The notes beneath the pieces were generated by a model, which did not search any database, was not told the DNA's origin, and was given only the letters and a program-made list of their open reading frames with translations. From contig JALFIK010000060.1 of NCBI GenBank assembly GCA_022776205.1, positions 1 to 10,002 of the forward strand: a DNA stretch of 10,002 nucleotides, given 5' to 3'. Shown piece by piece: positions 1-5,962 of the stretch (position 1 is the first letter of the stretch; each line of letters opens with the position of its first letter). The position numbers and the translations under genes were made by a program. The DNA comes from Eubacterium sp. GTDB lineage: Bacteria; Bacillota; Clostridia; Lachnospirales; Lachnospiraceae.

Positions 1-707
1 ATCATCAGTTCCATTTTGAAGGTGGAGATATGGGAGATATTTTTGATGATCTTTTTGGAGGAGCCTTTAAAAATTCAGGGTTTCAGGGAGGATTCCAGGG
101 CCAGGGATTTAATGGAAGTGGCTTTAATAACCGTTCCTTTAAGAGACGGGGGGAAGATGTCCGTGCAGATGTGACAGTAAGCTTTGATTCGGCAGCCTTT
201 GGGAAGAGACAGACCATTCATCTCAAAGATCAGAATGGAAAGGTCCAGTCCCTTGAAATTAATGTTCCCGCAGGGATTGAGAGTGGACAGACAATTCGAC
301 TTCGTGGAAAAGGAGCTCCAGGGACCGGCGGAGGAGAGTCTGGAGATCTTTTGCTCAAAGTATCGGTGGAGGATAAACCCGGCTTTAAGAGAGAGGGACA
401 GGATGTATACACTACTATTTCTGTTCCGTTCATTACAGCCGTACTCGGAGGAGACGTCACGGTAAACACAATCTACGGTAATGTGCGTTGCAATATCCGG
501 CCAGGTACCCAGTCGGGAAGTAAGATCCGTCTTCGTGGGAAGGGAATCGTTTCTATGAAGGATTCCTCCATACACGGTGACCAGTATACGACAATTGAAG
601 TACAGGTTCCGCGTAATCTCTCTCCGGAAGCAAAACAGAAATTAAGAGAATTTGAGGAGGCCTGCCAGAAAAGCGGGCATGAGACCCACAGGGGCCGGGC
701 TGCATGA
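1..707 (+). CDS. DnaJ/CbpA-like co-chaperone, C-terminal part (5' end outside window)
   Basis: This is the end of a J-domain co-chaperone that would present unfolded clients to DnaK (Hsp70) in the cytoplasm. The frame is open to the left edge (first full codon at 3), so the J domain and real start lie outside; 234 residues are visible. The order is a Gly/Phe-rich linker (GDIFDDLFGG, then several GF repeats), then two beta-rich substrate-binding domains, with the typical VPAGIESGQTIRLRGKG in the first and a matching SGSKIRLRGKG in the second. No CxxCxGxG zinc-finger repeats lie between linker and substrate domain, so it is a type II (CbpA-like) protein and not canonical DnaJ. The ATG at 30 follows an SD-like GGTGGAG, but the residues before it (FHFEGGD) continue the normal linker, so I do not take it as the start. 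The last codons lie inside a hairpin. Family call is firm; the exact paralogue is not. Confidence 0.9.
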   Translation, partial: HQFHFEGGDMGDIFDDLFGGAFKNSGFQGGFQGQGFNGSGFNNRSFKRRGEDVRADVTVSFDSAAFGKRQTIHLKDQNGKVQSLEINVPAGIESGQTIRLRGKGAPGTGGGESGDLLLKVSVEDKPGFKREGQDVYTTISVPFITAVLGGDVTVNTIYGNVRCNIRPGTQSGSKIRLRGKGIVSMKDSSIHGDQYTTIEVQVPRNLSPEAKQKLREFEEACQKSGHETHRGRAA

Positions 708-741
708 TGCAGCCCGGCCCCTGTGCCTAAAAAGCTTTTTT
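687..741 (+). terminator. Hairpin terminator overlapping the DnaJ-like stop codon
   Basis: An 18-bp perfect inverted repeat (687-704 with 708-725) encloses a 3-nt loop, TGA (705-707), which is the stop codon of the DnaJ-like gene. The stem is very GC-rich. A run of six T (736-741) follows about 11 nt later, inside a small AAAAAGCTTTTT palindrome. The distance from stem to T-run is longer than in a textbook intrinsic terminator. The convergent lipoprotein gene ends at 744, so the hairpin could also block its transcripts, although there is no T-run on that side. Confidence 0.7.
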
Positions 742-743
742 AA

Positions 744-1142
744 TTAATCATCAAAGACAGATTCCTGTTCCCATTCAAGGATTTCTCCCGTATGGGCATC
801 GATTTCAAAATCATATTCCACATCCTGAAAGACAATGGAGCCTTCATATACTTCTTTTCCGTCTTCGAAATCTTTATGGATACGAAGGTCATTTTTTTTG
901 GCACCTTTTACCTTGGCCAGGGCGATTTCTGAAGCTTTTTCTCTGGAAATAAGAGCGGAGGTATTACGATTCTCCGTTGTTTTTTGTTCGTTTTGCGTGG
1001 AAACGGCATGGGTATCTGCTGAACTGACAGAGGTGGTAGTTGCTTCTGTGTCGTTAGGGGAAGTGTTATTTGCTCCACATCCCGTCAGTATAAACAGGCC
1101 AAATAAGAAAACTGCAGATATCATGGATATTTTTTTCATCAT
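744..1142 (-). CDS. PepSY-domain lipoprotein
   Basis: A 132-residue exported protein. The N-terminus has KK, a hydrophobic stretch and the lipobox LTGC with the lipidated Cys at residue 22, so it should be anchored on the outer face of the membrane. Residues about 23-63 are a Ser/Thr/Asn-rich, low-complexity tether. Residues about 65-127 form one PepSY domain: a helix starting SREKASEIAL, then strands with VYEGSIVF, YDFEIDAHTGEILEWE. PepSY domains occur in peptidase propeptides and cell-surface proteins and are thought to inhibit or modulate proteases; the target here is unknown. The start at 1142 is chosen because AAGGAGG (1150-1156) lies 7 nt upstream; the in-frame ATG at 1148 would be only 1 nt from it. 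Another ATG follows immediately at 1139. It is transcribed divergently from the SGNH hydrolase. Confidence 0.85.
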   Translation of the reverse strand: MMKKISMISAVFLFGLFILTGCGANNTSPNDTEATTTSVSSADTHAVSTQNEQKTTENRNTSALISREKASEIALAKVKGAKKNDLRIHKDFEDGKEVYEGSIVFQDVEYDFEIDAHTGEILEWEQESVFDD

Positions 1143-1182
1143 GAGCATTCCTCCTTAATAGAATATATAAATCACCCTGGTC

Positions 1183-1210
1183 TAGTATGTACTATATATG
1201 CTATTATAAT
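1183..1210. promoter_or_regulatory. Overlapping divergent -10 elements and a small inverted repeat
   Basis: The 8-nt palindrome ATTATAAT (1203-1210) contains TATAAT on both strands: 1205-1210 for the rightward SGNH gene and 1203-1208 for the leftward lipoprotein gene. The -35 matches are weak (on the minus strand GTATCA at 1226-1231, 3 of 6; poor on the plus strand). Just upstream of the plus-strand -10 is an inverted repeat, TAGTA-TG-TACTA (1183-1194), which could be an operator. This is inferred from sequence only. Confidence 0.4.
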
Positions 1211-1249
1211 ACAAAAAATAATATATGATACAGAAAAGAAGGAATGAAA

Positions 1250-1879
1250 TTGAAAACAATATTATGTTATGGAGATTCAAATACTTACGGATATAATCCT
1301 GTCAGCGGATTACGATATCCGCGGGATGTAAGATGGCCGGGATATCTGCAAAAGCTTCTGGGAGAAAGTTATTATGTAATTGAAGAGGGGTGTAATGGCC
1401 GGACAACGGTATTTGTACAGGAGAAAGAACCGTGGAAAAGGGGAGATGATTATTTAAAACCCTGCCTCAATTCCCATAAGCCGGTCGATTACGTCATTGT
1501 GATGTTGGGAAGTAATGATTTAAAACGGGAATTTCGGGCAAGTGCACAGAGTATTGCCTGTGGTGCGGAAAAACTAGTGAGGATTATTAAAGAGTTTACG
1601 AAAGAAAAACAGGGATTTTGTCCGGAGATATTGCTGATTTCTCCGCCGGAGATTGGGAAAGAGATCATCTATTCCCCTTTTCGAATGTCTTTCGATGAAA
1701 GTGCAGTCGGGCGCTCGAGGGAGCTTTCCGCTTTATATAAGAAAATAGCTGAAAAACACGGATGTCTATTTCTTGATGCGGCTTCCATTATTTCTCCTTC
1801 AAAGGAGGATTCTCTCCATCTTTCTCCGGAGGCTCATAAAAAGCTTGCGGAAGAAATAAAGAAAATCATTACAAGTTAG
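1250..1879 (+). CDS. SGNH/GDSL-family hydrolase (esterase-like)
   Basis: A 209-residue cytoplasmic-type hydrolase with no signal peptide. Block I is CYGDSNTYGY, giving the nucleophile Ser10. Block III is GSND (Asn89, oxyanion hole). Block V is DSLH, giving Asp187 and His190 of the triad. The Gly of block II is probably in the EEGCNGRTT stretch. Members of this family deacylate small esters or carbohydrate acetates; the substrate cannot be read from the sequence. I prefer the TTG at 1250 because GAAGGA (1238-1243) lies 6 nt before it, while the in-frame ATG at 1244 directly abuts the SD. The TTG start also gives the N-terminus MKTILCYGDSN, usual for the family. There is no terminator after it: the next promoter begins 11 nt past the stop, so read-through into mecA is possible. 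Confidence 0.85.
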   Translation: MKTILCYGDSNTYGYNPVSGLRYPRDVRWPGYLQKLLGESYYVIEEGCNGRTTVFVQEKEPWKRGDDYLKPCLNSHKPVDYVIVMLGSNDLKREFRASAQSIACGAEKLVRIIKEFTKEKQGFCPEILLISPPEIGKEIIYSPFRMSFDESAVGRSRELSALYKKIAEKHGCLFLDAASIISPSKEDSLHLSPEAHKKLAEEIKKIITS

Positions 1880-1889
1880 CACTCAATAC

Positions 1890-1917
1890 TTGACATGGCT
1901 AATAATCCCTGTATAAT
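1890..1917 (+). promoter_or_regulatory. Consensus sigma-A promoter for mecA
   Basis: TTGACA (1890-1895) and TATAAT (1912-1917) are perfect -35 and -10 matches separated by 16 nt. The expected start is near 1924, leaving a leader of roughly 37 nt before the mecA ATG at 1961. The ATG at 1895 lies within the -35 element, which rules it out as the start codon for transcripts from this promoter. Confidence 0.85.
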
Positions 1918-1960
1918 AGAATTAGGTTTATTGAATCAAAACCTCGAAAGAAGGGATAAT

Positions 1961-2782
1961 ATGTATTTTTGGAAAATTGATGATCAGACGATACGTTGCC
2001 TGATTAATAGAGAAGAAATTGATCAGATGGGATTTGACATTAATACGATTGGGAATGACAGTGTAGGAATGACAGAATTTCTAAATGCAATCGTGAGGAA
2101 CTCTAAAAATTACATAAGCTGGGATTCCGGAAACGGAATACAGAATTATGTTGCAAGAGCCCTTCCGTCAGATCAGTTCTTATTTACGATTAGCTGTATG
2201 CTGCCCGATGAGGCAATCGACAGAGATCTGGATCAGATAAAGAAAATGACTACAGCACTCAGGGAGAAAATTTCAGAAGAGCGCATTGACAATATCTATA
2301 AGTTGTCCGGCGAGGAAAAGGAAAAAGAATTTGAAGCCCTGGCCAAAGATCTTCATGGTGTGTGTGCAGGAAATCCTCAGGATGTACAGCAGGGAGAGGA
2401 TGAAATGAAAGAAGCACCGGCTGTCCCGAAAGCACAGGCATCGGAAACGACGGAAGACGGAGCGGAACAAATTGATGTAAGACCACATATTCCTCCGCAG
2501 AAAATTCTGTTTTCTCATTTTAAAAATCTGCTGGATTTTTGTTCTCTTCTAAGTCAGAAGTATTTTGTTGCCTCCAGACTTTATAAGGATAACGAAACAT
2601 ACGTTTTGCTTGTGGATTTTCCTTTGGAGATGGAGAATACGGCAATCATTTCCTTTCTTATCACTGCGGAAGAATACGGCGGGGAGTGTTCCAATCAGAG
2701 ATTTGATGAATATTTCCTTTCTGAACATGCAAAAGTGATTCTGAAAGAGGATGCGGTGGAGATTCTTCACTACATGAATTAA
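1961..2782 (+). CDS. mecA: MecA-family adaptor protein
   Basis: A 273-residue adaptor expected to hand substrates to the ClpC (AAA+) unfoldase for ClpCP degradation; in Bacillus, MecA targets ComK. The N-terminal domain (about 1-85) starts MYFWKIDDQTIRCLIN and continues with the acidic INREEIDQMGFD and the helix MTEFLNAIVRNS, as in other MecA proteins. The C-terminal ClpC-binding-type domain (about 182-273) contains FSHFKNLLDFCSLL, LYKDNETYVLLVDF and a late EEYGG. Between them is a long charged linker, rich in Glu, Ala, Pro and Gln near residues 145-180, making this longer than the roughly 220-residue Bacillus protein. The start is supported by AAGAAGGGA upstream and the consensus promoter; upstream in-frame codons overlap that promoter. 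Sequence identity to Bacillus MecA looks low, so the client set is unknown. Confidence 0.85.
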   Translation: MYFWKIDDQTIRCLINREEIDQMGFDINTIGNDSVGMTEFLNAIVRNSKNYISWDSGNGIQNYVARALPSDQFLFTISCMLPDEAIDRDLDQIKKMTTALREKISEERIDNIYKLSGEEKEKEFEALAKDLHGVCAGNPQDVQQGEDEMKEAPAVPKAQASETTEDGAEQIDVRPHIPPQKILFSHFKNLLDFCSLLSQKYFVASRLYKDNETYVLLVDFPLEMENTAIISFLITAEEYGGECSNQRFDEYFLSEHAKVILKEDAVEILHYMN

Positions 2783-2789
2783 TCTTCTC

Positions 2790-2818
2790 TTAATAAAATA
2801 CAAAGAATATGGTATAAT
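2790..2818 (+). promoter_or_regulatory. Candidate promoter with extended -10 upstream of the 2906-5770 operon
   Basis: The extended -10 TGG-TATAAT ends at 2818 (TATAAT 2813-2818), with TTAATA (2790-2795, 4 of 6 matches to TTGACA) 17 nt upstream. Transcription would begin near 2825, inside the left arm of the following hairpin. The leader could therefore be attenuated, or this motif may be a decoy. A second, weaker option is TTGGAC (2835-2840), 16 nt, TATAAG (2857-2862). Confidence 0.45.
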
Positions 2819-2821
2819 GCT

Positions 2822-2853
2822 AGAAGCTGCTCTTTTGGACAGCTTCTTTCTTA
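2822..2853 (+). terminator. Hairpin terminator after mecA
   Basis: AGAAGCTG (2822-2829) pairs with CAGCTTCT (2840-2847). After a C-A mismatch, two further pairs (one a wobble) close a TTTT loop (2833-2836). The stem is followed by an interrupted T-rich tail, TTCTTATT. It fits a moderate intrinsic terminator for mecA 40 nt after its stop, but could also act as a 5' hairpin or attenuator for the downstream operon. Confidence 0.55.
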
Positions 2854-2905
2854 TTGTATAAGAGGACATTTCGGGGATAAAATAATAAAAATGTGAGGAT
2901 ATTGT

Positions 2906-3769
2906 ATGGATTTATCAGAAGTAAGGAAAAATATCGACCGTGTTGACGGAGAGATTCGAAGGCTCTTTGTGGAGAGAATGCAGCTTGCCGATCAGGTCGC
3001 CTGTATCAAGGCACAGACGGAAGATAAAATTTACAAGCCGGAGCGGGAAGAAATCATCATCAGAAAGCAGACAGAAGGAATCGAGCCGAAACTGGTCCGT
3101 GAGTACACTGCTCTGATTAAGAGAATCATGGAGATAAGCCGTAAATATCAGTATGGACGGACGATGGAACTGCGACAGTGTTTTCCATTTTCCTATACGA
3201 CACAGCCTGTGATAATAAAAAAACCTGCCATGGTGAAGGAAGAATTGTATGTATGTGATACTTTTTCCAAAGACAGTGTTCTGACCGTCGACTCCTATGA
3301 GGAGATGGGCATGCGGATTCGTGAGAAAAAGGCAGATGGTGGTATGGGAATTATTGAGGAAGTCGGCGTTGGTGTTTCTGATGAGCTTCATAATCTTCTT
3401 TTACGGGAAAATCTCTACATCACTGACTGCAGAGTGCAAAAAGATGGAAAATCCCGGCGGAAAGTGGCAACTTTTATTGACAGACTTGTCGTGTTACCTT
3501 CCCATAACCGGGTGAAAGTGATGTTTGAATGTCCGAATCACAGCGGAAGTATCAGCAGTATTTTATCCATGATTTCCGATTATGGAGTGAATCTGACAGA
3601 AATCCATTCCAGACCATTTCGGAAAGAGGACAGCTGGAACTACATGTTTTTTGTTGAGATGAATGCCAACATTGATACAAGGGAAATCCGGGCACTTTTA
3701 TACCAGCTTTCCCAGGAGACGATGCAGTTTAAAATACTGGGAAGTTATGCTTGTGAGGGGGATTTTTAG
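2906..3769 (+). CDS. Chorismate mutase (AroQ type) with degenerate prephenate dehydratase region and ACT domain
   Basis: A 287-residue protein resembling a shrunken PheA (P-protein). Residues 1-85 are an AroQ chorismate mutase converting chorismate to prephenate. Arg7, Arg24, Lys35, Arg47 and Glu48 match E. coli Arg11, Arg28, Lys39, Arg51 and Glu52 with a constant offset of four, so the active site looks intact. Residues about 125-177 resemble only part of the first dehydratase subdomain (VDSYEEM, MGIIEEVGVGV, ELHNLLL, LYI). The start of that subdomain and the second one are missing, and the catalytic TRF is replaced by ATF (188-190). Residues 203-284 form an ACT domain, with GSIS (214-217) where GALx is usual and IHSRP where IESRP is usual. 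Known P-proteins are about 360-390 residues. Prephenate dehydratase activity is therefore unlikely, and Phe binding may be altered. The SD TGAGGA is 6 nt upstream. It heads a three-gene operon. Confidence 0.85.
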   Translation: MDLSEVRKNIDRVDGEIRRLFVERMQLADQVACIKAQTEDKIYKPEREEIIIRKQTEGIEPKLVREYTALIKRIMEISRKYQYGRTMELRQCFPFSYTTQPVIIKKPAMVKEELYVCDTFSKDSVLTVDSYEEMGMRIREKKADGGMGIIEEVGVGVSDELHNLLLRENLYITDCRVQKDGKSRRKVATFIDRLVVLPSHNRVKVMFECPNHSGSISSILSMISDYGVNLTEIHSRPFRKEDSWNYMFFVEMNANIDTREIRALLYQLSQETMQFKILGSYACEGDF

Positions 3770-3771
3770 AA

Positions 3772-4494
3772 ATGAGTTTTTTGGAGGAAAATAATTTTTG
3801 CCGAGAAAAATATGATACCTGTTTAAAAAGAATTCATTATGATGACCGGGACACAGTAATGTATGAAAACATGTTACGATTTCTTTTTTCATACATAGTG
3901 GATCCCGGAAGTATTGAAGACCGGGAAGGAATTATGAAAGAGTACACCTTCTGGAATGAACAACTTATTGACAAATGTTTGTATCATCTTCCTCATGATC
4001 TTCCATACCGGAACATATGCCGTGCCTATCAGTCGGTTGTCTGCCTTCTTGCCGGAAAACTGGAAGAGGGAATTTCCCAGCTTCAGAAGATGGGAAACGA
4101 TGCTTTTTCTTATGACGGAAAGGCGCCGAAAATCATAATGACCCAGGATGGAAAGCGGTATGAGCCAATGTCCAAGTTATTCCTACTGTATAATTATGCG
4201 AAAGCTTTTCGATATTTGGGGATGGAACAGGAAGAGAAAGAGTTATGCAGTACTTTTCCTCATGCATTTACCCTGTATGGAGATGAGGAACATGAGGAAC
4301 ATGATCAGTTCTTTCATCAACAGATGGAAGAGTATAAAGATGTTATATTCTATCCGGTCTATCAGAGAGTATATAAAATGAGAGGCGGTCCGGCGGATTT
4401 TTATGTTTACTATGATAAAGATAAATTCATTCCGGTGGATTGTATTCTTACAAAGAACGATAAGGAAAATAGAGAGGAGAAAAGAGATGAGTGA
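3772..4494 (+). CDS. Hypothetical protein, 240 residues, in operon with chorismate mutase and metY
   Basis: I do not recognise this protein. It starts 2 nt after the chorismate mutase stop, with GAGGGGG (3755-3761) as a somewhat distant SD (10 nt), and its last 8 nt overlap the start of metY, so translation is probably coupled on both sides. There is no signal peptide or membrane segment, so it is probably cytoplasmic. It looks mostly helical in residues 1-170, with two segments resembling TPR-like hairpins (ICRAYQSVVCLLAGKLEEG and LLYNYAKAFRYLGMEQEEKE). An acidic, His-containing stretch follows (GDEEHEEHDQFFHQQ), then an aromatic beta-like tail (FYVYYDKDKFIPVD) and a charged C-terminus. The TPR comparison is only an impression of helix pattern. 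Codon use and RBS style match its neighbours, so it is a real gene of unknown role. Confidence 0.75.
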   Translation: MSFLEENNFCREKYDTCLKRIHYDDRDTVMYENMLRFLFSYIVDPGSIEDREGIMKEYTFWNEQLIDKCLYHLPHDLPYRNICRAYQSVVCLLAGKLEEGISQLQKMGNDAFSYDGKAPKIIMTQDGKRYEPMSKLFLLYNYAKAFRYLGMEQEEKELCSTFPHAFTLYGDEEHEEHDQFFHQQMEEYKDVIFYPVYQRVYKMRGGPADFYVYYDKDKFIPVDCILTKNDKENREEKRDE

Positions 4495-5770
4495 TTATTC
4501 ATTAGAGACAAAATGTGTGCAGGGAGGTTATCAGCCCGGAAACGGAGAACCCAGACAAATACCAATCGTACAAAGTACCACATTTAAATACGAGACAAGC
4601 GAGGCAATGGGAAAATTGTTTGATCTCGAGGCAGAAGGGTATTTTTATACCAGACTGCAGAACCCGACAAATGATACAGTGGCAAAGAAAATCTGCGAGT
4701 TAGAAGGCGGTACTGCAGCCATGCTTACATCATCCGGTCAGGCAGCTTCGTTTTATGCGGTATTTAATATTGCTTCCTGCGGGGATCATATTGTATCATC
4801 TTCTTCTATTTATGGAGGAACCTACAATTTATTTGCCGTTACCATGAAAAGAATGGGAATTGAATTTACCTTTGTGTCTCCGGATTGTACCGAAGAAGAG
4901 CTTAATGCTGCATTCCGTCCGAATACAAAGGCAGTTTTTGGAGAAACCATTGCAAATCCTGCCCTTACGGTGCTTGATATTGAAAAATTTGCAAAGGCAG
5001 CCCATTCCCATGGTGTTCCGCTGATTGTAGATAATACTTTTGCCACCCCGGTGAATTGTCGACCGTTTGAGTGGGGAGCCGATATTGTGACCCATTCCAC
5101 AACAAAATATATGGATGGTCATGCTGCCGGCGTGGGCGGATGTATCGTGGACAGCGGTAAATTTGACTGGACCAGATATCCAGATAAATATCCCGGACTT
5201 TGTACACCGGATGACAGTTACCACGGAGTAACCTATACAGAAAGATTTGGAATTGAGGGAGCTTATATTACAAAGGCAACAGCCCAGCTGATGCGCGATT
5301 TTGGATCAATTCAGTCACCGCAGAATGCATTTTTGTTAAACCTTGGACTGGAGAGCCTTCATGTCCGTATGAAACGGCATTGTGAGAATGGCATGGCAGT
5401 GGCTAAATTCCTCGAGGGACATGAGAAAGTTACCTATGTAAATTATTGCGGTCTGGAGAATGATAAATACCATGCACTGGCAGAGAAGTATTTGCCAAAC
5501 GGATCTTGTGGTGTGGTAAGCTTTGGTGTAAAAGGTGGCAGAAAGGCAGCGGAAACTTTTATGAAGCATCTGAAGCTTGGGGCCATTGAAACCCATGTTG
5601 CTGATGCGAGAACCTGTTGCCTCCATCCTGCAAGTGCCACTCACAGGCAAATGAATGACGCAGAACTGGAAGCATGCGGTGTTAAACCTGATTTAATCCG
5701 TTATTCCTGTGGCCTGGAAAATGCTCAGGATCTGATTGATGATCTGGCACAGGCGCTGGATCAGATTTAA
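4487..5770 (+). CDS. metY: O-acetylhomoserine sulfhydrylase (aminocarboxypropyltransferase), PLP-dependent
   Basis: A 427-residue Cys/Met-metabolism PLP enzyme of fold type I. It is expected to convert O-acetylhomoserine plus sulfide to homocysteine plus acetate, the direct sulfhydrylation route to methionine. Visible landmarks are YFYTRLQNPT (cofactor phosphate contacts from the partner subunit), SSGQAA, the SSIYGGTYNL loop, VDNTF (Asp under the pyridine ring) and HSTTKYMDGH, with Lys207 as the Schiff-base lysine. The long insert and total length near 430 favour OAH sulfhydrylase over cystathionine gamma-synthase or beta-lyase (about 380-400). The C-terminal HPASATHRQM and IRYSCGLEN are normal, so it appears complete. 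AGGAG (4475-4479) is 7 nt before the ATG at 4487; the frame is open further upstream, but that part lies within the preceding gene. No S-box or T-box precedes the operon. Confidence 0.95.
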   Translation: MSDYSLETKCVQGGYQPGNGEPRQIPIVQSTTFKYETSEAMGKLFDLEAEGYFYTRLQNPTNDTVAKKICELEGGTAAMLTSSGQAASFYAVFNIASCGDHIVSSSSIYGGTYNLFAVTMKRMGIEFTFVSPDCTEEELNAAFRPNTKAVFGETIANPALTVLDIEKFAKAAHSHGVPLIVDNTFATPVNCRPFEWGADIVTHSTTKYMDGHAAGVGGCIVDSGKFDWTRYPDKYPGLCTPDDSYHGVTYTERFGIEGAYITKATAQLMRDFGSIQSPQNAFLLNLGLESLHVRMKRHCENGMAVAKFLEGHEKVTYVNYCGLENDKYHALAEKYLPNGSCGVVSFGVKGGRKAAETFMKHLKLGAIETHVADARTCCLHPASATHRQMNDAELEACGVKPDLIRYSCGLENAQDLIDDLAQALDQI

Positions 5771-5793
5771 ATAAAGAATGGAGATCCGTCAGG

Positions 5794-5939
5794 TTTTCCA
5801 GACAAAAATTGGAAGGAGAAAATACTGTCGGGTCTTATTTTGTACACATTCCAATTGTATAATGCTTTCGTAACATTTTTTTAATAATTTAAATATTTTC
5901 GTCACAATTAAGATAAAATTTCGAAATATTTTGACGAAA
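5794..5939 (+). promoter_or_regulatory. Leader/promoter region of the autolysin gene with nested inverted repeats
   Basis: TATAAT at 5858-5863 is a good -10, but no convincing -35 lies 16-18 nt before it (TTGTAC at 5840-5845 is too close). Immediately upstream, AATTGGAA (5807-5814) is an inverted repeat of TTCCAATT (5849-5856), and TTCCA (5796-5800) could pair with the same TGGAA. Further down, TTTCGTCA (5897-5904) pairs with TGACGAAA (5932-5939), enclosing the palindrome ATTTCGAAAT (5918-5927). The second stem ends 11 nt before the SD. I recognise no named riboswitch. Confidence 0.4.
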
Positions 5940-5962
5940 TACGTTGCGAGAGGAGAAAACAA

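Noticed and set aside
30..32. ATG at 30 as the start of a short DnaJ C-terminal protein
   Set aside because: The frame is open upstream, and the residues before it (HQFHFEGGD) continue a normal Gly/Phe linker, so the gene begins outside the window.
75..575. Long minus-strand open frame opposite the DnaJ-like gene, and similar antisense frames at 2915-3391, 4829-5224 and 7006-7473
   Set aside because: They lie fully antisense to well-supported genes, lack SD sequences and have no recognisable domains.
1895..1960. 22-residue N-terminal extension of MecA from the ATG at 1895
   Set aside because: The ATG is part of a perfect TTGACA -35 element and the extension spans the TATAAT; MYFWKIDD at 1961 has its own SD and fits the family N-terminus.
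2819..2905. S-box or T-box riboswitch ahead of the operon containing metY
   Set aside because: The leader is under about 85 nt with one simple hairpin; neither the T-box TGGNACCGCG nor S-box core elements are visible.
4403..4486. 28-residue extension of the sulfhydrylase
   Set aside because: It lies inside the preceding gene in another frame and has no SD; the ATG at 4487 has AGGAG at 7 nt and gives the usual family length.
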